From an uncultured Parafilimonas sp. (lineage in GTDB: Bacteria; Bacteroidota; Bacteroidia; Chitinophagales; Chitinophagaceae): 64,000 bases of DNA. Both the position numbers and the translations under genes were made by a program. Below the pieces are notes generated by a model. That model saw only the letters and a list, made by a program, of their open reading frames with translations. It had not been told where the DNA came from and searched no databases. The stretch is taken from the NCBI GenBank assembly GCA_903882935.1, contig CAIRZB010000100.1, positions 62,001 to 126,000 of the forward strand. Reading direction: 5' to 3'. How positions within the stretch are numbered: the stretch's first letter is position 1; the number at the start of each line of letters is the position of its first letter. Of this stretch, positions 42,881 through 52,141 are shown in pieces.

Positions 42881-43114
42881 TTATAGTGTTATTTTTTTTT
42901 TCACGTTTTGGCCTTGGATATGAAGTTTAAGTGTGTAGTCGCCTTGTGTTAACCGTTGTACGTCAATGGTTAATGTTGGCTGCATTAGCTTATTGCCGGT
43001 TACTATCAACTTGCCTTGGCTGTTGCGCAGCTCGTATTGCAGCGGATGAGGGGTTTCAATTACCAGCCCATCCCTCGATTGGTTAATATATATACCAATC
43101 ACCAGCATATTCAA
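42881..43114 (-). CDS. Orphan T9SS sorting-domain-like ORF
   Basis: The frame encodes 77 residues. The sequence LQYELRNSQGKLIVTGN, then TIDVQRLTQGDYTLKLHIQG and KKKITL, has the pattern of type A C-terminal sorting domains used by the type IX secretion system (x-N-x-x-G, I-D-V-x-x-L-x-x-G-x-Y, final K-K-x-x-L). Normally this forms the last 70-80 residues of a large exported protein. Here it stands alone and has no signal peptide. It is either the remnant of a lost gene or a small protein that I cannot name. It lies 196 bp after the LytTR gene on the same strand. Confidence 0.45.
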   Translation of the reverse strand: MNMLVIGIYINQSRDGLVIETPHPLQYELRNSQGKLIVTGNKLMQPTLTIDVQRLTQGDYTLKLHIQGQNVKKKITL

Positions 43115-43310
43115 ATATTATTTTGAGGGTTCAAGCAATCAAAATAAATGCAATGCCCCAAAAAAATTTCACGTGCTTTACAATCGGTAGGTTTTATTGG
43201 TTAAACAGTGGCTTTGGGTTAATATGTGGTAATCGTAAATTATCGGCTTTTACCCAAAACGGCCATAAGACTGGCAAGTAATCTACTTGCTTTGCCTTCG
43301 AACAAGGGTG

Positions 43311-44057
43311 CTATTTATTAATGGCTTCCAAAAATGCATCCTTCCTTCGTTTGGATACAAACACTTCATCCCCATTACTCATGATGACTGACCCGCCCTC
43401 ACCTTTTATATATTTTTTTACCTCGTTTAAATTAACCAAGTAAGAATTATGTATCCTAAAAAATTGAAATTCACCCAACAACTCATCGTATTCCTTTAGC
43501 GTTTTGGAGATGGTAAGCTTTTCGCCATTTTTTAAATAAAAAAAAGTGTAGCTGCCGGACGCCTCACAATACAAAATCTCGTTCACATGCAATACCACCA
43601 GCCCGTCCTGGGTTGAAAGGGTAATGCGCGAAAAACCATGGCCAGGTGTTTTAATGTTATTCACCAGAATGTCAATCGGTAATGGGGCATCTTTTAAATT
43701 TTTTCTTCCTTCAAGCCGGCCAAGTGCGTTTTTAAGTTCGTCCAAATCAATAGGCTTAAGCAAATAATCCAACGCGCTAAACCTAATGGCCTTTATTGCA
43801 TAGTGGTTGTAAGCCGTTGTAAAAATTACTTTAAAATTAATCTCGGCAAGGCTGGCCAATAATTCAAACCCGGTTTTATCAGGCATTTCAATATCTAAAA
43901 ACACCAAATCGGGCTTCGCCTGTTTTATTAATAGTAACCCTTGTTCTGCATTTTCGGCCGTGCCCACCACGTTAACCAAAGGGCAGTGGTTGTAAATGAG
44001 GTGCTGTAGCAGCGATATACATTTTTTCTCGTCGTCAATAATAATTGCGCTTACCAT
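43311..44057 (-). CDS. LytTR family response regulator
   Basis: The protein has 248 residues. The receiver domain (1-120) has the acidic pair IIIDDE, the phospho-acceptor Asp55 in LVFLDIEMPDKTG, and the switch Thr/Lys in TTAYNHYAIKA and LLKPID. The LytTR DNA-binding domain (about 145-248) shows LCV-type features: ILYCEASGSYTFFYLKNGEKLTISKTLKEYDELL, then FFRIHNSYLVNLNEV. It lies 6 bp downstream of the kinase gene and is clearly its partner. Targets are unknown. Regulators of this class in Bacteroidota often act on envelope or carbohydrate genes. Confidence 0.94.
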   Translation of the reverse strand: MVSAIIIDDEKKCISLLQHLIYNHCPLVNVVGTAENAEQGLLLIKQAKPDLVFLDIEMPDKTGFELLASLAEINFKVIFTTAYNHYAIKAIRFSALDYLLKPIDLDELKNALGRLEGRKNLKDAPLPIDILVNNIKTPGHGFSRITLSTQDGLVVLHVNEILYCEASGSYTFFYLKNGEKLTISKTLKEYDELLGEFQFFRIHNSYLVNLNEVKKYIKGEGGSVIMSNGDEVFVSKRRKDAFLEAINK

Positions 44058-44063
44058 AACTGG

Positions 44064-47000
44064 CTATTTTTCTATAGGTAAAATTAGCTTAACACGTGTT
44101 CCGGCGGGGTTGCCCTGCTCATCAAGCAAATCAGTAAATATAATTGCTCGGCCATCGCTGTAGGTAGGGTTTGCCAGCCGTAGCCGTTCTTCGGTAAGGC
44201 GAACCCCCATGGAATGATGCGGTTTTCGCTCGGGCGAGACTACTTCGGTTGCCTTGGGCCTTCCTGTGCCGTTGTCTTCCACCAACACCGTTAAACTGCC
44301 CTTGCCCCATTGTATGTCAATTTTCAATTGTTTGTCACCTATTTTTTTGGCAAAACCGTGTATAAGTGCATTTTCTACAAACGGCTGGATGATCATGGAA
44401 GGTATCATCATTTGTTCATCATCTATTGCAGGGTCTATGGAAAAAACATAGGTGAAGTTTTCAAACCTAAACGACTCAAGCTCGAGATACAATGTAAGCG
44501 ACGCTATCTCCGATTTAACGGAAATGAATTGCTTGCCTGAATTTTCCAAAATCAGCCTTATTAACTTAGAAAATTTGGATAAATATTTTGACGCCGCGTC
44601 AGTATTACCGGTAACAATGCTTGCTTGGATGGAACTTAGTGAATTGAAAATAAAATGCGGGTTCATTTGGGCACGCAAAGCCTTCATTTCCAATTGTGCC
44701 ATTTGCTTTGCTATGTTGGCTTTGGCAGTTTCAGCATTACGCACAGCCCCAACCCGCCACTTAAAAACAACATACGTGGCTCCTGCTAAAATGGCTATTG
44801 CCAACACCAAAAACCACCAAGTTTGCCAAAAAGGTGGCCTAATAAAAATATCGAGTTTAACCACGTTGCTCCATAACTGGGCATAATTAGCGGCCTTTAC
44901 TTCAAAAACGTAATGGCCTGGCAAAAGGTTGGCAAATGTTATGCTATTTTCGGGTGTAATTATCCAGCCGGTGTCAATGTCTTTTAACCGGTAAGCAAAC
45001 ATATTTTGCTCAGGCTTTGAATAACTTATGCAAGCAAAATCAACCTGCAGCCGGTTTTCACCGTGGCGCAAAACTAAACCACCAGCCATAGGTAGCGCAT
45101 TTACTGAATTGTCATTAACCCGCAGGCTGGTAATTTGTGCATATGTCGGTGCCTGAATTGGCGCATTAAACGGGGCTTTAAAAACAACCAATTTGTTTTC
45201 CTGACCAATCAATAACTGGCGTTTGCCTAAGTATAAGAGGCTGTACAACCCATCGCCCACGTCAAGGCCGTCTTCCTTGTCATAAATGGTAAAGCTTCGT
45301 TTGGCAAAATCGTAATATACCAGCGCTGCGTCAGTTATAAACCAAACATTATCACGCTCGTCCAGTGCCACAGCGTTAACAGGTACATTTTTTTCCAATA
45401 GAGGCGATCTAATATATTTATATTCATGGGTGTTACTGTTAAATAAAACCAGCCCGTTTTCGCATCCCAAAATATAAGTGCCGTCTTTTTTTTGGGCCAT
45501 CGCGTATGGCTTGTATTGGGCACTGTCTCTCGAAAAAAAATAGGGTACAAAAACATCTTTTGCCTTGCTGTATTTATATAGGTAGGCATTACCCAACAAC
45601 CACGTGTCGCCAAGCCTGTCGCAGTAAAAACGCCATACCAAATCTTCCCGTAAGCCATAATTTTCCTGCAGGCTGTAATGCTTAAGCCGCTTGAATCGGA
45701 TATTAAAAAGGTCTATTCCATTTTTGTAGGATGCCACCCAAACACTGTCGCCATTCACAATGGCATAATTTATTTTTTCCCTTGTCAACGTATCAGGCCC
45801 GTGCGTGGCATGGTTGAGCGTTTTTACAACCTGCAGGTTTTTATCCAATATCGTTAACCCTTTCCACGAAGCTACCCAAACCCTGTTAAATTTGTCGGTA
45901 GAGACCGAGGCAATATCTACCGCGTCCGGCCCGGAGGCTGCTGGCAGCCGGGCGAAACGTTTAACTTCCCGAAGGCTGTCGTCCAAAAGCTTAAGCCCCG
46001 TTTTGTTATGCCAAGTACAAATGGCATAGTATCTTTTGCCTGAAATATTTACTGTGTCCATCGAAAAAACAAAACCGGCATGCTGCACCGCTAAGCTATT
46101 AAACATGGGTTCGGCAACCTGTATTCTGGCAACACCAATGTCGCCATCGCAACCCGCCCACAAAGTGCCCTCATCATCATGTAAAAACCCCGTGATTGAA
46201 CCAACCATTATTGACGCGTCGTCGCCCGGGATGTTTTGGTATGCCGTAAGGCTTTTTCTATCTGGGGTATAACCGTTTGCCAAAAGCCCAATTTTCAACA
46301 ACCCGCCAACAGTACCAACATACAAATAAGCCTTTCCGCCCGAATTGACCTTGATAACATCGTTTACAATATTATCAACATTGTTGGGCGCGTCTACCTC
46401 CCATTTTATGCCCTCAAAAACCCCCGTCTTTTGATTCAAATGCAGCAACCCCTCCCCCCATGTACCGGCCCACAGCTCGTGATGGTCGTCAACATACACT
46501 TTTGAAACCAATACATCCGCGCCATTAGCCAACACCGGCAGCCTCCTGCTTACAAAATTTTTTTTATTAATAAACACAATGCCTGCTTGGGTACCAGCCA
46601 CAAGCTCCTCGTTGTTGTAGGTTGTAATGCTCAGCAAGGTATACTTATAATGGGGATCATTTTGCTTAGGTTGCCAAACATACCGGAAGCCGTTTTTTTG
46701 GGTATCAAATTTTTGTAACCCGCCGTCACAGGCGGCCCAAATATTATCGTCGCCATCAATATAAAATTTTAATTTATAACCCAAACCGTGCCCGTTAATG
46801 TCGGTTAGCTGGGTACATTTAAAGGTAGTGGCGTCCATACGGCAAGCACCCAATGTAGTGCCTATCCAAAGGTTACCTTTTTTATCCTCTGCCATTGACA
46901 CAATGTTGTTGCCAATTAAACTAAGGCTGTCGTCAATTTTATGGCTCAGGTAAACAACGTTGGTTCCGTCAAACCTAAAAAGGCCGTTGCCTGTGCCAAA

Positions 47001-47180
47001 CCATAAAAAATGCCTGCTGTCTTTAAAAATGCAATTCACCCATTTTACGCCGGCTTTTTGCAACAGGGGAAATTTGCTAATGGATAGCGATGGCTGGTTT
47101 GCAGTAAATGGAACCCTTACAGATTGTGCATGGGTAACACAACACCAGGCAAGAAATATGGCAAGCAAAAAAAATTTCAT
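44064..47180 (-). CDS. Two-component-propeller sensor histidine kinase
   Basis: The protein has 1038 residues. There is a signal peptide (ending THAQS), then two-component-regulator propeller repeats (about 40-650; many xxxDxxGxLWxGTxxG-type units such as DKKGNLWIGTTLG and DDEGTLWAGCDGD), a Y_Y_Y domain (about 690-760: SKPEQNMFAYRLKDIDTGWI, then GHYVFEVKAAN), one transmembrane helix (about 770-790: WWFLVLAIAILAGATYVVF), a His_kinase domain with phospho-acceptor His in LRAQMNPHFIFNSLSSIQA and an ATPase domain (VENALIHGF, then VEDNGTGRP). It senses an extracytoplasmic ligand, perhaps a glycan, and passes phosphate to the LytTR regulator. Confidence 0.94.
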   Translation of the reverse strand: MKFFLLAIFLAWCCVTHAQSVRVPFTANQPSLSISKFPLLQKAGVKWVNCIFKDSRHFLWFGTGNGLFRFDGTNVVYLSHKIDDSLSLIGNNIVSMAEDKKGNLWIGTTLGACRMDATTFKCTQLTDINGHGLGYKLKFYIDGDDNIWAACDGGLQKFDTQKNGFRYVWQPKQNDPHYKYTLLSITTYNNEELVAGTQAGIVFINKKNFVSRRLPVLANGADVLVSKVYVDDHHELWAGTWGEGLLHLNQKTGVFEGIKWEVDAPNNVDNIVNDVIKVNSGGKAYLYVGTVGGLLKIGLLANGYTPDRKSLTAYQNIPGDDASIMVGSITGFLHDDEGTLWAGCDGDIGVARIQVAEPMFNSLAVQHAGFVFSMDTVNISGKRYYAICTWHNKTGLKLLDDSLREVKRFARLPAASGPDAVDIASVSTDKFNRVWVASWKGLTILDKNLQVVKTLNHATHGPDTLTREKINYAIVNGDSVWVASYKNGIDLFNIRFKRLKHYSLQENYGLREDLVWRFYCDRLGDTWLLGNAYLYKYSKAKDVFVPYFFSRDSAQYKPYAMAQKKDGTYILGCENGLVLFNSNTHEYKYIRSPLLEKNVPVNAVALDERDNVWFITDAALVYYDFAKRSFTIYDKEDGLDVGDGLYSLLYLGKRQLLIGQENKLVVFKAPFNAPIQAPTYAQITSLRVNDNSVNALPMAGGLVLRHGENRLQVDFACISYSKPEQNMFAYRLKDIDTGWIITPENSITFANLLPGHYVFEVKAANYAQLWSNVVKLDIFIRPPFWQTWWFLVLAIAILAGATYVVFKWRVGAVRNAETAKANIAKQMAQLEMKALRAQMNPHFIFNSLSSIQASIVTGNTDAASKYLSKFSKLIRLILENSGKQFISVKSEIASLTLYLELESFRFENFTYVFSIDPAIDDEQMMIPSMIIQPFVENALIHGFAKKIGDKQLKIDIQWGKGSLTVLVEDNGTGRPKATEVVSPERKPHHSMGVRLTEERLRLANPTYSDGRAIIFTDLLDEQGNPAGTRVKLILPIEK

Positions 47181-47314
47181 GTTATTGGTAACGAATGTAC
47201 TATAAAAATCAACACGGCTATTTTTAGGCAGCCATGCATTTTAGCCAAGGCATTGGTGGCAAAAAAATGCCCGCAGTTATGCAGGCAGTTTTGAAAATTA
47301 CTATGGTTGGCCGG

Positions 47315-47692
47315 TTATTTTTTTATAATCGCCGGTTTTAACGTTAGCCAGCCCAATACGGGGAAAAAATGCATAGGTACTGTAAGTCCGGGGAACAATT
47401 CAGGCGACTCAACGCTAACAGGCAGCTTTGCAGCAAACGGCCCCAATATGGTTACAAAGCTGAGGATGGCGAATATTAGGTTAAATGCCAGGTCTGCCTT
47501 CCCCTTCATCCATTTGTCCAGCAGCCAGTAACCCAAAGAAGCCAGCAAGCAGCCCACCACGCTGGACATGAAAACTGCTATGGGCGTGAAAACTTTGGAA
47601 AAATCGGCCTCCAAGGCACCGATATACACTTTTTGATAAATAAATGATGCCAGCCCGGCCAACAAACCGAGCAACAATGATTTTTTAAGCAT
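47315..47692 (-). CDS. Small membrane protein
   Basis: The protein has 125 residues with three to four predicted transmembrane helices (about 3-22, 38-60, 70-90 and 105-120). No family is recognised. It follows the two YceI genes by 7 bp on the same strand, so it is probably co-transcribed with them. A role in an envelope stress or lipid-binding pathway together with YceI is possible but not shown. Confidence 0.75.
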   Translation of the reverse strand: MLKKSLLLGLLAGLASFIYQKVYIGALEADFSKVFTPIAVFMSSVVGCLLASLGYWLLDKWMKGKADLAFNLIFAILSFVTILGPFAAKLPVSVESPELFPGLTVPMHFFPVLGWLTLKPAIIKK

Positions 47693-47699
47693 ATGTTTT

Positions 47700-48233
47700 T
47701 TATTTTTTAACTACCGGCACACTGAGGTCAATTTTTATTACCTCTCCCACATCGCCGCCAGGTTTGCCTATATGGTAATCGTTTCGGTTAACACTAAAGC
47801 TTCCGGTAAAGGTTAAGCCCGTACCGCTTTTTTGTAGGCTGAAAGGAATAGTTAACTCTTTTGATACGCCATGCAATTGCAAGCTGCCGATTGCTTGGTA
47901 GCCTGCGCCAGCCTGTATAATTTTTGATGATACAAATTTTATAGCAGGGTATTTGGCAACATCAAACCATTCATCGCTTTTGGCATGTTTGTTTTGCAAA
48001 CCGTTACCCGTGTTGATGGATGCCGCGTCTATCGTTACATCAAACACAGAAGCCCCTAGGTTTTTTTCGTCAAAAACAATATTACCGGTAAACGTTTTAA
48101 AAATGCCTGACGCGTCATCGCTGGTAAAATTAATACTGTACTTGTCAATTATTTGCCAAGCCTGCACGGCTGTAAAAGCAAACACTGCCACCAGCAGCAG
48201 CAGTGTTGCCATTGAAAAAAAAAATTTCTTCAT
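47700..48233 (-). CDS. YceI family periplasmic protein (first of two)
   Basis: The protein has 177 residues, with a signal peptide (about 1-25) and a YceI-like lipocalin-type barrel: WQIIDKYSINFTSDDASGIFKTFTG, then DVTIDAASINTGNGLQNKHAKSDEWFDVAKYPAIKFVSSKI, GSLQLHGVSKELTIPF and GSFSVNRNDYHIG. YceI proteins bind isoprenoid or lipid-like molecules in the periplasm. It is 8 bp after the second YceI gene and 7 bp before the membrane protein, a tight operon. Confidence 0.92.
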   Translation of the reverse strand: MKKFFFSMATLLLLVAVFAFTAVQAWQIIDKYSINFTSDDASGIFKTFTGNIVFDEKNLGASVFDVTIDAASINTGNGLQNKHAKSDEWFDVAKYPAIKFVSSKIIQAGAGYQAIGSLQLHGVSKELTIPFSLQKSGTGLTFTGSFSVNRNDYHIGKPGGDVGEVIKIDLSVPVVKK

Positions 48234-48241
48234 AGTTTGTT

Positions 48242-48811
48242 TTAACCTTTTACAAATTCTGTGTTGGCAATAAGGTAAACTTCATCGCTTACCACTGCAG
48301 ATGGAAATGAAGTGGCGATACCAAAATCAGAACGTTTGATAACACCGCTAATTTTAAAGCCAGCTATTGTTTTTTTGCTCATTGGGTTGGTAGTGGTGCC
48401 ATTCAACACAACATCTAACACTACTGCTTTAGTAACGCCATGCAGTGTTAAATCACCTGCAAGCTTGTATTGTTTGTCGCCAGCTTTTTTAAATGAGGTG
48501 CTTTTAAAACTAAGTGTTGAAAATTTGGCCGCGTCAAAAAAATCCGGGCTCTTCAAGTGGTTGTCACGTTGTTCGTTATCCGTATTGATGCTGCTAACAT
48601 CAGCAGACAATTCAATTACCGCATCAGAAAAATCATCCTTAGACGCCGTAATTTTTGAATCGAAGCTTTTGAAAGAACCGTCAATTTCAGAAATGGTTAA
48701 ATGGGTAACGCCAAAACCCAGCCTTGAGTGCGCTTTGTCTGTACTCCATGTTTGCGAAAAAGCTGTTGCTGTTAATACTAAAGCTGTTGCCAATAGAGAA
48801 ATCCTTTTCAT
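48242..48811 (-). CDS. YceI family periplasmic protein (second of two)
   Basis: The protein has 189 residues with a signal peptide ending near TAFSQ. It shares the YceI pattern with its neighbour: WSTDKAHSRLGFGVTHLTISEIDGSFKSFD, then VSSINTDNEQRDNHLKSPDFFDAAKFSTLSFKSTSF, GDLTLHGVTKAVVLDV and ISGVIKRSDFGI. The two are paralogues of moderate similarity. It lies 114 bp downstream of the FrnE/DsbA-like gene on the same strand, so all four may form one unit under the divergent HxlR regulator. Confidence 0.93.
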   Translation of the reverse strand: MKRISLLATALVLTATAFSQTWSTDKAHSRLGFGVTHLTISEIDGSFKSFDSKITASKDDFSDAVIELSADVSSINTDNEQRDNHLKSPDFFDAAKFSTLSFKSTSFKKAGDKQYKLAGDLTLHGVTKAVVLDVVLNGTTTNPMSKKTIAGFKISGVIKRSDFGIATSFPSAVVSDEVYLIANTEFVKG

Positions 48812-48925
48812 AATTGCTGTTTGTTTTACTTTTTGTGATTATAAAAAACGTGTACATACATTGATTATTTTGAAAAAAATTGGTACGCTGGTGTCAAATA
48901 CCAATTGGTTTTAATACCTGCCACG

Positions 48926-49636
48926 CTATCCGCATACATTGCCTGGGGTACAAACTTCGCCGCTGGTTTGTGTAACCTGCTCCCTAAACGGGTTCTGGCG
49001 CCTCCATTCATCAAATGATTTTTCCAGTGCTGACAAAAAAACATCCACAGGTTGGGCACCTGAAACAGCATATTGCCTGTTTAAAACAAAAAAAGGCACC
49101 CCGCTTACACCTATCGCCTCTGCTTCCGCTAAATCATTCTTCACATTGCCTACATAATCCCCCGCGGCAAGTGCCTTTTTTATCAAAAACCCATCCAAAC
49201 CAATCTCCTCGCCTAACTGCGCCAAGGTTTCTTGGTCTGCAATATTTTCACCCTTTGTAAAGTATGCTTCAAACAATGCCTCTTCTGCCTGGTTACCAAA
49301 GCCCCGTTCTTTGGCAAAACTGGCAAAGCGATGTGCATCAAATGAATTGGCAACCACAGCTTTGTCAAAATTGTACACAAGCCCTTCGTCGGCCGCCATA
49401 TTGGTTACATGGGCGTTCATCTGTTGCGCTTGCGTAAGCGACCAACCCTTCCGTTCGGCTAAGTATTGGTTAATATTCTTGCCCGGCTGTGTTTGCATAT
49501 TGGGGTCAAGCTGAAAACTTTTCCACTCCACAACAATATCATCAGCATGGGCAAACCGTTGCAATGCCTGCTCAAAACGGCGTTTGCCTATATAACAAAA
49601 CGGACACATTACATCGCTCCAAATCTCTACTTTCAT
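48926..49636 (-). CDS. FrnE/DsbA-like thioredoxin-fold oxidoreductase
   Basis: The protein has 236 residues. There is no signal peptide. The thioredoxin-fold motif CPFC is at 11-14 (WSDVMCPFCYIGKRRFEQAL), with a long helical insert and the cis-Pro region GVSGVPFFVLNRQYAVSGAQP. It belongs to the DsbA/FrnE/2-hydroxychromene-2-carboxylate isomerase group found in the cytoplasm of many bacteria. A C-terminal pair of Cys (EVCTPGNVCG) is an extra, as in FrnE-like oxidoreductases of the stress response. It starts 152 bp from the divergent hxlR gene. Confidence 0.9.
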   Translation of the reverse strand: MKVEIWSDVMCPFCYIGKRRFEQALQRFAHADDIVVEWKSFQLDPNMQTQPGKNINQYLAERKGWSLTQAQQMNAHVTNMAADEGLVYNFDKAVVANSFDAHRFASFAKERGFGNQAEEALFEAYFTKGENIADQETLAQLGEEIGLDGFLIKKALAAGDYVGNVKNDLAEAEAIGVSGVPFFVLNRQYAVSGAQPVDVFLSALEKSFDEWRRQNPFREQVTQTSGEVCTPGNVCG

Positions 49637-49722
49637 TCAATTGCTGCTTTACCTTGTTTGCAAAACCTTACCTGCGTGCTACATGGTTGGTAATTTTTTG
49701 CAATACAAAATTACATACCTTT

Positions 49723-49774
49723 ACTATACATAAGTAACTACTATACTAATGTATATCGGTATACTAGAGTATAG
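49723..49774. promoter_or_regulatory. Candidate HxlR operator cluster
   Basis: ACTATAC occurs at 49723-49729 and 49740-49746 and a near-perfect palindrome GTATACT-AG-AGTATAG at 49759-49774, all between the FrnE-like gene and the divergent HxlR gene. The layout suggests self-regulation and control of both directions. Confidence 0.45.
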
Positions 49775-49788
49775 CAAAAACAAATAAT

Positions 49789-50169
49789 ATGATACCTATA
49801 AAACAAGGGCAGGGAGAACACCATGTTTGCTCGGCAGAGTTTGCTATGGCGGTGAGGGATACGCTGGACGTAATTTCAGGAAAATGGAAGCTGCCGATAC
49901 TGGGTTCGCTCATTAATGGGAAAAAGCGTTTTAAGGAGTTGCAAAAAGACATCCCTAGAATAACTGCCCGGATGCTTAGTAAGGAATTGCGTGAGCTTGA
50001 AATGAACCAGCTAGTGAAGCGTACGGTATACGATACCATACCAGCCACGATTGAGTACGAAAAAACACCGTATGGCTGCTCCCTTGACAAGGTGTTATTT
50101 GAAATGAAAGAATGGGGCACCCAGCACAGAAAGCGCATTATACACAAAGGCAAATTAAAGGCTGAGTAA
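49789..50169 (+). CDS. HxlR family winged-helix regulator
   Basis: The protein has 126 residues. The HxlR pattern is clear: CSAEFAMAVRDTLDVISGKWKLPILGSLINGKKRFKELQKDIPRITARMLSKELRELEMNQLVKRTVYDTIPATIEYEKTPYGCSLDKVLFEMKEWG in outline, with the conserved N-terminal Cys at about 14 that can sense quinones, aldehydes or thiol stress in this family. It is transcribed away from the FrnE/YceI genes, with a TATAC-rich palindromic cluster in the gap. I infer that it controls those genes, as redox-responsive HxlR proteins often do with divergent neighbours. Confidence 0.92.
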   Translation: MIPIKQGQGEHHVCSAEFAMAVRDTLDVISGKWKLPILGSLINGKKRFKELQKDIPRITARMLSKELRELEMNQLVKRTVYDTIPATIEYEKTPYGCSLDKVLFEMKEWGTQHRKRIIHKGKLKAE

Positions 50170-50194
50170 GGCGATACATTGTGGTTGCAAGTAC

Positions 50195-52141
50195 TTATTT
50201 TGCGCCTACCGTCTTTTTAAAAGCCTCAAAATCCACCTCCGCTTGGCTAACTTTAACTTTAAGCACTGCTGCCTGCTTTTTAAGGATGGCCTGTTTGTTA
50301 ACAATGCTTTGCTTTATATATTGGAACGATTGAAAGCCAGTGCGTATGGCATTTTCAAGCCGTTTCCGCTCGTCTTCAATAGACGCATTCATAATCGCAT
50401 ATTCCCTTTGAAGAAGGTCATTATCTGGCCGGTAAACAAACGTTGAGCCCAATTGGCGTTGCCAAGAAAACAATATCTGCATGTAGGCGGGGCCTATGCC
50501 TTGTACCTTGGTGTTGTTAAGTTTTGAAATATCTGCTGCATTCAATACCCCTCCGCTATACAGTAATTTTTTTCTAGCCTCCCCGAAGGAAGGTATTTTA
50601 TGCTCCTGCACGTAAAACCGGCTTAAAAAAACATGCAATTGCAGGTTGTACAACCGTTCCTCTAGTGCTTTTTGGCGTGCCATTAACTCTTTGGGCAGGT
50701 TGCGGAACTGTTCAATCAACGCCAGCATTTTTTGGCTGCTTTCTCCGTAGGCATCAAATTCAGCCGGCCGGTTGTGCTGCTCAATGGCTGCGTGCAAACG
50801 CGTTTGCAGGTTGGTGAATTCGGCTTTTCGCGCAGCAAGTTCATTTTGTATTGCCCGCCGCCATGGAAGCATGGGTACTATACAAACAGTGGCAATACCC
50901 CCCAGCAAACTATACCAACCATTAACATAACCAAGGGCTAGGCTGCAAACAAGGCCGCCTAACAGGGCAGCCTGTTGGTATTTATTATACTGGGTAAACT
51001 TTTTATCTATTGGGGCGGGTGACGGGCTTGTGACGGGCAATGAGGAGGCTTCTATTTTATTTAACTGAATTTTATCCACCCTAAAGCCGTTCACAAACTT
51101 GTCAATATCCTGCAGCAATTGGCTGTTTTGCAAATATGTATCGTCAAAAAAATACAATATGTTGCGCTTTTCCTTAAACGCGCACCATATACACTCGGTT
51201 AATTTTCCCGGGTAGGTATGCAGTTTTGTATTGCGGCAGGTTACCATGCCCTTTAAAAAAACATCCAACTCTTTTATCCATTCCCTAGGCAGAGGCCTGT
51301 TAACGCTTTTCTCAAATGCATCGTGGAACAAAGCAGCCAGCCCTTCGCCTAAATAGGTTAGGCTCAAGCTGTCGTTTGGGGGCGACAGCTTGTTGTTTTT
51401 ATTGCGCAACGAGAAGGCAAAATAATGTTGTTTGATGGCCGTTTCCTCGTCAATGTCTTCATTGGTGCTGTTTTTACCGGCAAATGGGTGCCTGCCTAAA
51501 AAAAGTAGCTGGAAGATAAGGATGGCCATCGAAAAACTGTCGGTGTTGGCAGTACGCATTACATTGGCGAAACTGGTGTTTGCCAACAGTTCAGGCGGGG
51601 TATAGCGCGGCACCCCCACCTCGCAAAAATGGTAGCCGTCGCCGTCTTTTAGTTGAAAGGAGTCACAGTCAATAAACGCTACCATGCCCCTTGCATTTAC
51701 CAATATGTTGCCCTCGTTTACGTCGCCCACCACTAGGCCAGCACTGTGCAGCGACTGGAATGCAGCGGCAAGGTTGCGTGCCACATGCACCAAAAAATTA
51801 TACCCCTTGTCAGGAAAAATCTTTTTCCGGTCCATGGGGCTAAATAACATGTGCAAAGGGTAATAGTCAACCAGCTTCTTCATTACAAAGCCTGCAACCA
51901 TGTTTCGGTTGTCGGTAACTACATCGGCCGGCCAAGCGGCATATTCTTCAATATGGCTGTTGTACATTGCCGCCATAATGCCAAGCTTGCGTGCTTTTTT
52001 TTCTGCCAAGGGCTCGGTGTATACCTTTAGCACCTGGCTGGCGTTGCCTGCAAGTTCGTACACGGTGCCTTCGCCGCCTTTGCCCAGCTCGCGCAAAACC
52101 GTGTAATTGTTTGTTTGCCCCTTGTAAAACAGGTTACTCAT
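50195..52141 (-). CDS. TerY-P triad protein kinase with HhH domain
   Basis: The protein has 648 residues. The kinase fold covers about 10-300: P-loop LGKGGEGTVYEL (19-30), Lys39 in VLKVY, the catalytic loop as VVGDVNEGNILV (Asp140, Asn145; HRD is altered), and DCDSF in place of DFG (Asp158). There follow a small Cys/His group (CRNTKLHTYPGKLTECIWC in outline), two transmembrane helices (about 390-430), a coiled coil (about 430-520) and a helix-hairpin-helix segment (LNNTKVQGIGPAYMQIL). This architecture is known from the kinase of the TerY-P triad. It overlaps the PP2C gene by 8 bp, so the operon is translationally coupled. The substrates are unknown. Confidence 0.88.
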   Translation of the reverse strand: MSNLFYKGQTNNYTVLRELGKGGEGTVYELAGNASQVLKVYTEPLAEKKARKLGIMAAMYNSHIEEYAAWPADVVTDNRNMVAGFVMKKLVDYYPLHMLFSPMDRKKIFPDKGYNFLVHVARNLAAAFQSLHSAGLVVGDVNEGNILVNARGMVAFIDCDSFQLKDGDGYHFCEVGVPRYTPPELLANTSFANVMRTANTDSFSMAILIFQLLFLGRHPFAGKNSTNEDIDEETAIKQHYFAFSLRNKNNKLSPPNDSLSLTYLGEGLAALFHDAFEKSVNRPLPREWIKELDVFLKGMVTCRNTKLHTYPGKLTECIWCAFKEKRNILYFFDDTYLQNSQLLQDIDKFVNGFRVDKIQLNKIEASSLPVTSPSPAPIDKKFTQYNKYQQAALLGGLVCSLALGYVNGWYSLLGGIATVCIVPMLPWRRAIQNELAARKAEFTNLQTRLHAAIEQHNRPAEFDAYGESSQKMLALIEQFRNLPKELMARQKALEERLYNLQLHVFLSRFYVQEHKIPSFGEARKKLLYSGGVLNAADISKLNNTKVQGIGPAYMQILFSWQRQLGSTFVYRPDNDLLQREYAIMNASIEDERKRLENAIRTGFQSFQYIKQSIVNKQAILKKQAAVLKVKVSQAEVDFEAFKKTVGAK

